Assembly: GCA_003501375.1 (NCBI GenBank)
Contig: DNPO01000483.1
Location: 533-7,027, forward strand
From: Candidatus Sumerlaeota bacterium
Lineage (GTDB): Bacteria; Sumerlaeota; Sumerlaeia; UBA8349
DNA length: 6,495 bases
Reading direction: 5' to 3'
The position numbers and the translations under genes are program-made. Shown in pieces: positions 1-5,385 of the stretch. The notes under the pieces were generated by a model. The model worked only from the letters and a program-made list of their open reading frames with translations. It had not been told where the DNA came from and did not search any database. Numbering within the stretch: the stretch's first letter is position 1; every line of letters starts with the position of its first letter.

Positions 1-48
<48 letters not shown>

Positions 49-113
49 ACATCAACCAACGCATTCGGGCTTTGCGCTTAAACACTTGCACCACCCCCGC
101 ACACGGGATGATT

Positions 114-142
114 TTTGTACTCTTTTGGCCAACAAGTGTCAA
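114..142 (-). promoter_or_regulatory. Sigma70-type promoter for the tRNA-Phe
   Basis: On the - strand a perfect -35 box TTGACA (137-142) is followed after exactly 17 bases by TACAAA (114-119), which matches TATAAT at 4 of 6 positions. Transcription would start near 106 and reach the tRNA 5' end at 48 after a leader of about 58 bases. No other gene starts in between, so this is most simply the tRNA promoter. Confidence 0.65.
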
Positions 143-274
143 GATATTTTTCATCAAGATGGCAAAAATGTCGGGATTTCGTATAAAACAGCCTGTTTTT
201 ACATGGGCTGACGTTTGTTTTTTCGTGAGATGCCCGCAGAAAATGGCAACGAATACTGTAAACCGTTTCACAAC

Positions 275-442
275 CTATTTAGTACGATCATGATACATGC
301 GACATGAAAAAAAGCCCGATAAACCAACAATTTCCTCTCGCCCCACCAGACGGCGATCATTTCCGAACCAAGCGAACAAGCGCTCGATCTTCCAACGCCG
401 TTTGTAATGCCACAACTTGCGCCCGTCTTGCAGCGGCGGATT
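275..442 (-). pseudogene. Remnant of an IS5-family DDE transposase (C-terminal end only)
   Basis: The - strand from 442 to the TAG at 277-275 reads 56 codons without interruption. They include LQDGRKLWHYKRRWKIERLF followed by AWFGNDRRLVGREE. The pattern DGR(K/P)L..Y+RRWK(I/V)ERLFAW(L)..RRLV is the conserved C-terminal signature of IS5/IS4-superfamily transposases (IS427/IS1031-like groups) and includes the catalytic-region glutamate in WKIER. The rest of the transposase, including the first two catalytic Asp residues, is missing. There is no start codon, and the final 20 or so residues have drifted from the family. The 5' side of the fragment merges into the dispersed repeat at 432-476, so the element was probably truncated or overwritten there. 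Its terminal inverted repeats are not recognisable. It is a dead relic and expresses nothing. Confidence 0.8.
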
Positions 443-476
443 AAAAAAACACCTGCAAAACGATGGGTTGCACCCG
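432..476 (-). repeat. Dispersed repeat, copy 1 (hairpin plus T-tract)
   Basis: Read on the - strand, this 45-bp stretch aligns with 6007-6049 on the + strand at about 38 of 45 positions, with two one-base gaps. Each copy holds TGCAA, a nine-base loop, TTGCA, then GGT(G/A) and a run of six or seven T. The arms are identical in both copies, and the differences fall in the loop and tail. The repeat abuts the transposase remnant on its left. The family is unnamed as far as I can tell. Its function is unknown; it could act as a weak terminator-like hairpin. Confidence 0.7.
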
Positions 477-522
477 AATAAAGGGGATTCTATTCTTTCT
501 TTTAATTTTTAGCACATTTTTG

Positions 523-551
523 TTGCCAGTTCGTGTGTGATTGGTTATGAC
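523..551 (+). promoter_or_regulatory. Candidate promoter for the small ribosomal-protein gene
   Basis: TTGCCA (523-528), a 17-base spacer, then TATGAC (546-551) gives a fair sigma70-type match (5/6 and 4/6). An AT-rich stretch lies just upstream (about 490-520) and could serve as an UP element. The predicted start near 558 leaves an untranslated leader of about 73 bases before the ATG at 631. Confidence 0.45.
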
Positions 552-630
552 TTAGAGGTTCTATTTACGCGCAGGAATTTCAAGAGCGCGGGTTGTTAAG
601 ACTCAGAGAAAGGAATGCAAAGGAAACGTT

Positions 631-717
631 ATGGGAAGCGTAATCAAAAAACGTAAAAAGAAAATCCGGAAGCATAAGTTGAAAAAACTCCGTAAAAAGA
701 TGCGGCATCGTAAATAG
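631..717 (+). CDS. 28-residue basic ribosome-associated protein (AURKAIP1/COX24 domain, bS22-like)
   Basis: The protein begins MGSVIKKRKKKIRKHKLKKL and ends RKKMRHRK, so more than half of its residues are Lys, Arg or His. The MGSVIKKR(R/K)K(K/R) start followed by a K/R/H-rich tail is the hallmark of the bacterial AURKAIP1/COX24-domain mini-proteins. In mycobacteria the homologue is a small-subunit ribosomal protein named bS22 (about 33 residues). Related sequences occur in mitochondrial small-subunit factors and in several non-proteobacterial phyla. By homology it should bind the 30S subunit near the decoding centre, contacting rRNA. The start is fixed by AAAGGA (619-624), six bases upstream of ATG. 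A promoter lies upstream and a strong terminator 28 bases downstream, so it is a single-gene unit. It is short enough for most annotation pipelines to miss. The family call is firm from the sequence; the ribosomal role is inherited from homologues. Confidence 0.88.
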   Translation: MGSVIKKRKKKIRKHKLKKLRKKMRHRK

Positions 718-745
718 GTTCCTTTCTGGGAATCGGTTTGGAAGC

Positions 746-785
746 GGGTCGCGTTGGGTGTTTGTGCCCGACGCGATCCGTTTTT
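746..785 (+). terminator. Rho-independent terminator of the small ribosomal-protein gene
   Basis: The arms GGGTCGCGTTGGGTG (746-760) and TGCCCGACGCGATCC (765-779) pair over 15 positions, four of them G-U or U-G wobbles. They close a TTTG loop and are followed by G and five T. Several of the wobble pairs (for example G748-T777) pair fully only as RNA on the + strand, which supports a + strand transcript. Confidence 0.9.
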
Positions 786-832
786 CCCCCTCGAAAATCC
801 CGAAGCGTGTTTTTGCGAAGATTTTACAAGGC

Positions 833-875
833 GGCGACTGCGTACTTGTCGCCGATGTGTGCAAACACATCGGCG
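833..875 (+). promoter_or_regulatory. Two mutually exclusive hairpins upstream of the SppA gene
   Basis: GGCGAC (833-838) can pair with GTCGCC (848-853). CGCCGATGTGT (850-860) pairs perfectly over 11 bp with ACACATCGGCG (865-875) around a GCAA (GNRA-type) loop. Both hairpins need bases 850-853, so only one can form fully. The second is followed only by TTTGGG, too few T for a standard terminator. It lies 45 bases before the SppA start codon. A leader switch or an mRNA-stability structure is possible, but no known riboswitch class is recognised. No convincing promoter was found between 786 and 920. Confidence 0.4.
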
Positions 876-920
876 TTTGGGCGTCTCGCCGTCTTTGCCT
901 TTTTAATCGGAGGATGGATC

Positions 921-1952
921 ATGCGCTTAAGAGTTTTGCTCCAACTATTGCTGCTTGCCGGAATGTTTTTGTGCGAAACGGCATGCCTCAGTTCCAGTTA
1001 CCTTTTTCAAAGCGAACCGCGCGGAAAAGATTTGACGCTGGAAACACTGGTTGACGCGAAAAGCCCCTGGACACGCGACAAGGTTTTGTTGCTGCCGTTA
1101 GAAGGCGCTTTGGATAGTGGTCCGCGCACCTCGGGATTTTTTGCACACTCCAGCGTTCTCGTGAGAACAAAAGAAGTGCTCGACCGCGCAGCAAAAGACC
1201 CGTCCATCAAGGTAGTGTTACTCCGCATCAACTCGCCCGGCGGCACGGTTACCGCGAGTGATTTGCTGCACGAAGAGCTGATCAAATTCAAGAAAAAAAC
1301 GGGCAAAAAAATTGTAGTGATCACCATGGATATGGCCGCTTCGGGCGGTTATTATGCCGCGATGGCTGCCGATGTGATTTATGCGCACCCGACATCGGTG
1401 GTGGGTTCCATTGGTGTTATTGCGTTCTTCCCCAACATTCATAAACTGGGCGAGAAGATTGGTGTGGACTTGCGCGTCGTCAAGACGGGCGCACACAAAG
1501 ACATTGGTTCTTTCTGGCGCGACTTTACACCTGAAGACCAGCAAATTTTGCAGGGCATTATCGATTCCATGCAGCAGCGCTTCCTCAGCGTAGTGCATGA
1601 AGGTCGTCCCAATATGACGACGGAAACGTTGCAGGCGGTTTCTGATGGACGCGTCTTCACCGCTGCGCAAGCGAAACAACTCGGGTTGGTTGATGAAGTC
1701 GGGTATTTGGACGATGCGTTTGAGGCTTGCAAGGGCATTGCATTTTTGAAGGATGCCTCGCTGGTGTCATATCGCGGCCCGGCGCAGTACAAAGGGAATT
1801 ATTACGCCACCGCACCTGACGTGTTAAGCGACGACAAGCAGCCGCAAGGGGCTGCAAGCACCGAAATCAATTTATTCCGTCTGGATGGTAGCGCGGTGTT
1901 TGGGGCGCAAAATCCCGCGATGGCACCCTTCTTTTACCTCTGGACACCGTAA
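921..1952 (+). CDS. sppA: Signal peptide peptidase SppA, S49 family (short, single-domain form)
   Basis: This is a 343-residue membrane-attached serine protease that degrades signal peptides left after secretion and may act in membrane quality control. The S49 landmarks are in order: RINSPGG (102-108), the nucleophile Ser141 in MAASGGYYAA, PTSVVGSIGV (157-166), and the general base Lys193 in GAHKDIGSF. The Ser-Lys distance of 52 matches Bacillus SppA. GRVFTAAQAKQLGLVDEVG (243-261) is the usual C-terminal signature. The length fits the single-domain type rather than the approximately 600-residue E. coli form. The N-terminus (RVLLQLLLLAGMFL then CETAC) is a secretion signal; Cys22 might be lipidated, but Glu at -3 makes it a poor lipobox. 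The ATG at 921 is chosen because GGAGG lies at 909-913. Upstream in-frame codons would run through the preceding terminator and leader hairpins. The last 50 or so residues are not conserved in the family. Confidence 0.9.
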   Translation: MRLRVLLQLLLLAGMFLCETACLSSSYLFQSEPRGKDLTLETLVDAKSPWTRDKVLLLPLEGALDSGPRTSGFFAHSSVLVRTKEVLDRAAKDPSIKVVLLRINSPGGTVTASDLLHEELIKFKKKTGKKIVVITMDMAASGGYYAAMAADVIYAHPTSVVGSIGVIAFFPNIHKLGEKIGVDLRVVKTGAHKDIGSFWRDFTPEDQQILQGIIDSMQQRFLSVVHEGRPNMTTETLQAVSDGRVFTAAQAKQLGLVDEVGYLDDAFEACKGIAFLKDASLVSYRGPAQYKGNYYATAPDVLSDDKQPQGAASTEINLFRLDGSAVFGAQNPAMAPFFYLWTP

Positions 1953-1979
1953 GCGGTTTGTTGTAAAAACATTGCGCAT

Positions 1980-2064
1980 GCGAGCGTGGCGGAATTGGCA
2001 GACGCGCAGGACTTAGGATCCTGTGTCGAAAGATGTGAGGGTTCGACCCCCTCCGCTCGCACCA
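1980..2064 (+). tRNA. tRNA-Leu (UAG)
   Basis: The acceptor arms GCGAGCG (1980-1986) and CGCTCGC (2054-2060) pair perfectly. The anticodon stem CAGGA/TCCTG closes loop CTTAGGA, giving anticodon TAG, which decodes Leu CUA and other CUN codons. A long variable arm (TGTCGAAAGATGT) identifies a class II tRNA, and GGTTCGACC is the T-loop region. The discriminator is A (2061) and CCA is encoded (2062-2064). It starts 27 bases after the SppA stop and may be made by read-through or from a promoter inside the end of that gene. Open frames crossing it on the - strand are artefacts. Confidence 0.97.
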
Positions 2065-2069
2065 AATTG

Positions 2070-2107
2070 AAAATCCCGCCCGGATAGCCCGGGCGGGATT
2101 TTGTTTT
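2070..2107 (+). terminator. Rho-independent terminator after tRNA-Leu
   Basis: A perfect 14-bp stem, AAAATCCCGCCCGG (2070-2083) with CCGGGCGGGATTTT (2089-2102), closes a five-base loop and ends in TTTTGTTTT. It begins five bases after the tRNA CCA end. The A-tract on the left arm means it could also stop transcripts on the - strand. Confidence 0.95.
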
Positions 2108-2409
2108 GAGAGTATTTTCAAAGGGTAAAACCTTGCGGCGATAGCGGCGCATCTCAATGTGCTGACGCAGAACCATCGGAGGTCTTTTTGTGTGGATGGG
2201 GGTACCGATTTGCGTGTTCCTGGCTGCGCCTCCTGGGGTAACACCCCCTGATGGGGGAATTCGAGGGATACCCGTTTTTTTTCGCCATCGCGGAAAGTAT
2301 TTGACGTGGTATAAGCCTTTGGTTTAATGTGGTTTAGCATCGTTGGATGTTTCCGCCCCCAGGGCGTGTGTACATCTTTCTAATCCAAACGCACAGGGAA
2401 AAACACCTC
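2108..2409 (+). other. Intergenic region with possible leader peptide and competing hairpins
   Basis: No recognised gene lies here. GGGGT/ACCCC (2235-2239 with 2243-2247) competes with CCCCC/GGGGG (2244-2248 with 2253-2257). GGGTA (2236-2240) can also pair with TACCC (2269-2273) around the second hairpin, directly before G and eight T (2275-2282), a terminator-like layout. A 45-codon frame (GTG 2190 to TAA 2327) has a good Shine-Dalgarno sequence, GGAGG (2178-2182), seven bases before its start and spans these hairpins. Its product resembles nothing I know and may be chance. Confidence 0.3.
2301..2330 (+). promoter_or_regulatory. Weak candidate promoter for the STAS-HU gene pair
   Basis: TTGACG (2301-2306) is a good -35 box (5/6). 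The best downstream partner, TAATGT after 18 bases (2325-2330), matches only three of six -10 positions. Its placement about 75 bases before the STAS start and after the terminator-like structure is sensible, but the match is poor. Confidence 0.25.
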
Positions 2410-2727
2410 ATGATGAAGATTCAGCACCCCAAGCCGGAAGAAATCCTGATCACATTCGATACCAATCCCGATTCGAGCGATGCCACTGCTTGGACAGATG
2501 AAATCCGTTCCGCCCTGAGTGGGGAGGAAAAGTCCGCCACGGTAGATTTGAAGGCTCTGCCCTTTCTTTCTTCTCTGGGGGTCAATGTGATTGTTGCGTT
2601 GCACAACATGATAAAAAAACAGGATGGACGCGTGACCGTGCTGGTACCCAACGCCAAAATGTCCCATGTGTTTGACTTGTTCCAGTTGCGTCAACTTATG
2701 GATATTCAGATGATTCAACCTTCTTAA
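2410..2727 (+). CDS. STAS-domain protein, anti-sigma-factor-antagonist type
   Basis: This 105-residue protein consists of a single STAS domain, the fold of SpoIIAA/RsbV proteins. Those bind a partner-switching anti-sigma kinase when unphosphorylated and release its sigma factor. The core reads TVDLKALPFLSSLGVNVIVA (44-63), then GRVTVLVPNAKMSHVFDLFQ and a terminal LRQLMDI helix, in the family order. Aligning FLSSLG with the family F-(I/M)-D-S-S-G puts the phosphorylatable serine at Ser55. Ser54 replaces the usual Asp and Leu56 the usual second Ser, so the site is atypical. Of the tandem ATGs, the one at 2410 is best spaced from AGGGA (2395-2399). A longer in-frame start at 2347 has no Shine-Dalgarno sequence. 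No anti-sigma kinase, PP2C phosphatase or sigma factor is in the window, so the partner is unknown. The HU-family gene follows 24 bases later, suggesting co-transcription. Confidence 0.8.
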   Translation: MMKIQHPKPEEILITFDTNPDSSDATAWTDEIRSALSGEEKSATVDLKALPFLSSLGVNVIVALHNMIKKQDGRVTVLVPNAKMSHVFDLFQLRQLMDIQMIQPS

Positions 2728-2751
2728 ATAAAGTAATTGCGGGAGACGGCC

Positions 2752-3072
2752 ATGATTAAAGCAGACATTATGCAGGAAATCGCCAAACGCCTAGATATGA
2801 AGTCCAAAGACGCCCTCACGGTGGTGGACGGCATTGTCGAAAGCATGAAGGACGTGCTGCAGGAACATCGACGGATTGAAATCCGTGACTTTGGCGTTTT
2901 CCAGGTAAAAACCCGCAAGGCGCGTATCGGGCGCAACCCGCGGAACCGAGTGGAATACCCCATTCCCGAACGCAATGTGTTGACCTTCCGTCTGGGCAAA
3001 GAGTTGAAAAAAGCCTTGGAAAATGCGCCTGCCACCACGGGTAATCCTGAAGATGACGAAGCGGCGCAGTAA
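2752..3072 (+). CDS. HU/IHF-family DNA-bending protein
   Basis: This is a 106-residue histone-like protein. The N-terminal helices (IKADIMQEIAKRLDM, then DALTVVDGIVESMKDVL) form the dimer core. IEIRDFGVF (42-50) is the conserved turn before the DNA-clasping beta arms. RNP (61-63) sits at the arm tip, with Pro63 the residue that wedges between base pairs. LTFRLGKELKKALE (77-90) is the usual end. An acidic tail of about 16 residues (NPEDDEAAQ at its end) is longer than in E. coli HU, which has about 90 residues. The tip reads GRNPRNRVEYPIPERN, closer to the IHF-like arm than to GRNPQTG of HU; subunit identity cannot be settled. ATG 2752 is preferred over the upstream in-frame TTG (2737) because GGGAGA (2741-2746) lies five bases before it. 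It likely shares the STAS transcript and acts on the chromosome in nucleoid structure or local regulation. Confidence 0.92.
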   Translation: MIKADIMQEIAKRLDMKSKDALTVVDGIVESMKDVLQEHRRIEIRDFGVFQVKTRKARIGRNPRNRVEYPIPERNVLTFRLGKELKKALENAPATTGNPEDDEAAQ

Positions 3073-3111
3073 TTTCCAAACCGCGAAATAAGGACAAAAG
3101 CAAAATTAGTA

Positions 3112-3281
3112 CTTTGGAGTGCGGTGGTATGACACCGCTTTGTCGTTGCACGACATGTCGTGCGCAGTTGATTGGTGTTGATTGGGTTGTTTCCCCCAAA
3201 CAAAACGGTTGGGGGGCAAAAGAAAAACAGCGCGACATGTCGCGCAACGGCAAATCGGCATCATGCTGTCGCGCTCCAAAG
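3112..3281. repeat. 170-bp palindromic element with 12-bp terminal inverted repeats (MITE/REP-like)
   Basis: The left end CTTTGGAGTGCG (3112-3123) and right end CGCGCTCCAAAG (3270-3281) are inverted repeats with one mismatch. Inside are the hairpin GCGGTG/CACCGC (3121-3126 with 3133-3138), a perfect 16-bp palindrome GCACGACATGTCGTGC (3148-3163), a CCCCCAA/TTGGGGG hairpin (3193-3199 with 3209-3215), and a second perfect 16-bp palindrome GCGCGACATGTCGCGC (3230-3245). The two 16-mers share the core CGACATGTCG. The element codes for nothing credible, and no target-site duplication is visible at its edges. A transcript from either strand would fold extensively, so it may also end transcription from the HU-family gene. 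Confidence 0.6.
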
Positions 3282-3482
3282 AAAAGCGCTGAAACCAACC
3301 AAGTTTTTGTGATTCCTGTTTTTGATGTTTTGCTCCCCCTGTGAAAAATATTTTTTTTATTGTAATGCTAAAGGGCGCACAAGCCGAAAAGACAAAGTGT
3401 GAAGAAGAAGCACACTGTTTTCCGTTTGGTTCTTGTCTTGTTCAAATCCTCAGTGCGACCTTCCGGGTAGGATTTTGTCCTT
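3282..3482 (+). promoter_or_regulatory. AT-rich stretch and folded leader before the AAA ATPase gene
   Basis: No gene is seen here. AAAAATATTTTTTTT (3344-3358) and TGTAAT (3361-3366, a 5/6 -10 match without a good -35) mark the likely promoter area. Downstream, AGTGTG/CACACT (3396-3401 with 3411-3416) lies inside AAGACAA/TTGTCTT (3389-3395 with 3433-3439). AAATCCT (3444-3450) can pair with AGGATTT (3469-3475), which contains the Shine-Dalgarno AGGA. A smaller AGGA/TCCT hairpin (3469-3472 with 3478-3481) would also hide it. Translational control through this structure is an inference. Confidence 0.35.
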
Positions 3483-5339
3483 ATGAAATCAGGTCAACTC
3501 CCTAATCCATCCGATCCGTGGCTGACACGTCTACCCGATCCCATTCCCGATATTTTATCCAGCAGCGTGCGAGTCTGTTTTTCCATTGGCATCGTTCTGG
3601 GCATTGTTGCTCTTCTCCTCAGGTTCATTTACTCCGAATTCTATGTTTTCCCGCGGGGCTGGTTTTTCCTGGTTATCATTCTGGGCATTACCGGCCCTAT
3701 TGTCGTGTCCATGTATTGCCGTGCTCTCCGGCAGCAGGCTCCTGTCCTTTCTGCCTTCGATCTGATCACCACCACGCTGTGGCGCATGGTGCAACTGCTT
3801 GCGCTCACCTCCACGCTGCTGGCGCTTCTGGAAACGCTTCCCAAACTTCGGGGGGGGCTTAGTTTGGCCACCTTGCTCGGGTTTTTAGTTAGCATGTGGA
3901 GTCGCGTCGCGAGCGTTCCTGATTCTCTGGGCACTACGTCTGTGGGATTGCAGCATATTGCCGCCTGCATCCCGCTTATTTTCCCGTGGCGCGATACGAT
4001 TCGCGCTGCGACCAAAGCCTTCCATTTTACTTGTGAACTGGCCCCGCTAAAAGAACGACGGATTCAACGCTGCATCACCCTGGCGCGTATTTATCAGTCG
4101 CAGGGGCAGCACAACAAGGCGTTTGCAACGCTGAAACCCGCCAGCGAAATGCTGGCGAGTTTGTTGCCGGGCACCACCTTCAAGGGATTGCTTTACCACC
4201 GCCGTTTGCTGAGGGAAAAGATCGCTGAATTGCAGGGACGGCCCATCTCGGATGATTTCAAACGTGATCCGTTTGGCGACGGTTCTGCGCCTCGCCCGGT
4301 AGGCATCCAGAAAATAACATCGGCGGACGATTTTACCCCCCAGGCGTTTCATTACCAACCCGCCGCGCAGCAGGTGCAACCCGCGGTGCAAATGGCATCC
4401 GCTCCGCCGCAGCAGCAGCAGTCTGACCAGCATGGCGCCGGGCAATATCGCGATTTTGTCGACTCGCTGCGCGAACGTTCCGAAATCGATTGGAAGGACA
4501 TCGCGGGATTGGATGAGGTCGTGGGCGAAATCAAGGCCGCCTTTGCCATGTCGTTGGCCAGCGCTCCGCGTGGAGTCACGTTCGATCCCCCGCGCCGCAT
4601 TTTGCTGTACGGCCCTCCCGGTACGGGTAAGACGCTCCTCTCCGCCGCTGTCAGCAATAGCGTGGACGCCGCTTTTTACAACATCAAGGTGAGCGACATC
4701 CTGTCCAAGTTCTTTGGTGAATCGACCCGGCTGCTCAGCGCCATGTTTGAAATTGCCGGCGAAAACACGCCCTGCGTGCTCTTTTTCGACGAAATTGAAT
4801 CCGTTTGCACCAACCGCGATGCGGGCGGGATGGATGGAGAAGAGCGGCGTATGATTTCTGCGCTGTTGGCGGAATTGGACGGTCTTAAGTCCAAGGGCAA
4901 ATCCAAAGCGTTGTTCACCATTGCGGCGACTAATGTGCCGTGGAGCCTTGACCCGGCTATTTTGAGCCGTTTTGAAAAGCAGTTTATGGTGACGTTGCCC
5001 GATGATGTGGCGCGCAAACGCATGATTGCCATCCATGTGGAAAAACAGGGTTTTACCACCAAGGTTGCGCTGGATGAACTCGCGCACTTCACACGCGGCT
5101 ATTCCGGTCGCGAAATCCGCAACCTGTGCCAGGAAGCCATCCGCCTGATGATGCTGGAAGCCAACCCCAACATGCTGGAACTGGCGAGCCAGGGTGCAGA
5201 TGTTATCAAGCGTTATCAAATGCAGGTGCTGCCCATCCGGTCGAAGCATTGGACGCCCGCATTCAAAAAAGTTCGTCCGCAAACTTCGCGGGAATCGCTG
5301 GAGCGTTACGAACAATGGCGTAAAAAACTTTCGGATTAG
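3483..5339 (+). CDS. Membrane-anchored AAA ATPase of the Vps4/katanin-like (meiotic) clade
   Basis: This 618-residue protein has four or five hydrophobic segments (about 29-50, 57-78, 99-118, 124-140 and 155-169). A three-helix segment (about 188-252; ARIYQSQGQHNKAFATLK) looks TPR- or MIT-like, and a Pro/Gln-rich linker follows (about 285-320). One AAA domain comes next: IDWKDIAGLDEV (335-346), Walker A GPPGTGKT (377-384), pore loop SKFFGES (408-414), Walker B LFFDE (433-437), sensor 1 AATN (481-484), SRFEKQ in the second region of homology, and GYSGREIRNLC (539-549). The C-terminus (FKKVRP, then SLERYEQWRKKLS) matches the C-terminal helix of katanin and Vps4 (SxxDLERYExW). No protease domain follows, unlike FtsH. 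It should form a hexamer that threads or remodels a substrate at the cytoplasmic membrane; the substrate is unknown. The Shine-Dalgarno sequence is weak (TAGGA, 10 bases before ATG) and partly buried in a hairpin. The fold call is firm; the MIT label is tentative. Confidence 0.88.
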   Translation: MKSGQLPNPSDPWLTRLPDPIPDILSSSVRVCFSIGIVLGIVALLLRFIYSEFYVFPRGWFFLVIILGITGPIVVSMYCRALRQQAPVLSAFDLITTTLWRMVQLLALTSTLLALLETLPKLRGGLSLATLLGFLVSMWSRVASVPDSLGTTSVGLQHIAACIPLIFPWRDTIRAATKAFHFTCELAPLKERRIQRCITLARIYQSQGQHNKAFATLKPASEMLASLLPGTTFKGLLYHRRLLREKIAELQGRPISDDFKRDPFGDGSAPRPVGIQKITSADDFTPQAFHYQPAAQQVQPAVQMASAPPQQQQSDQHGAGQYRDFVDSLRERSEIDWKDIAGLDEVVGEIKAAFAMSLASAPRGVTFDPPRRILLYGPPGTGKTLLSAAVSNSVDAAFYNIKVSDILSKFFGESTRLLSAMFEIAGENTPCVLFFDEIESVCTNRDAGGMDGEERRMISALLAELDGLKSKGKSKALFTIAATNVPWSLDPAILSRFEKQFMVTLPDDVARKRMIAIHVEKQGFTTKVALDELAHFTRGYSGREIRNLCQEAIRLMMLEANPNMLELASQGADVIKRYQMQVLPIRSKHWTPAFKKVRPQTSRESLERYEQWRKKLSD

Positions 5340-5385
5340 TTTGTGTTTTGAGTTTGAAGTCGCCAGAAACAAAAGGGGATTACTC

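Noticed and set aside
738..920. 61-residue N-terminal extension of SppA
   Set aside because: It would be translated through the terminator and leader hairpins with no Shine-Dalgarno sequence. ATG 921 has GGAGG at the right distance and gives a proper signal peptide.
1934..2340. - strand frames of 80 and 157 residues across tRNA-Leu
   Set aside because: The RAEGVEPSHLSTQDPKSCAS-type sequence is a translated tRNA-Leu, a well-known false gene pattern.
3148..3245. Possible CRISPR array or tandem repeats, because of the repeated ACATGTCG motif
   Set aside because: There are only two copies, each self-palindromic, with no regular spacer unit. Inverted terminal repeats fit a MITE/REP element better.
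2724..3298. - strand frames opposite the HU-family gene and the palindromic element
   Set aside because: They are antisense to a clear HU/IHF gene, and their remaining part is repeat sequence.
3483..5339. FtsH protease identity for the AAA gene
   Set aside because: It has membrane helices and an AAA domain, but no HEXXH zinc-protease domain follows. The C-terminal helix matches the katanin/Vps4 pattern instead.
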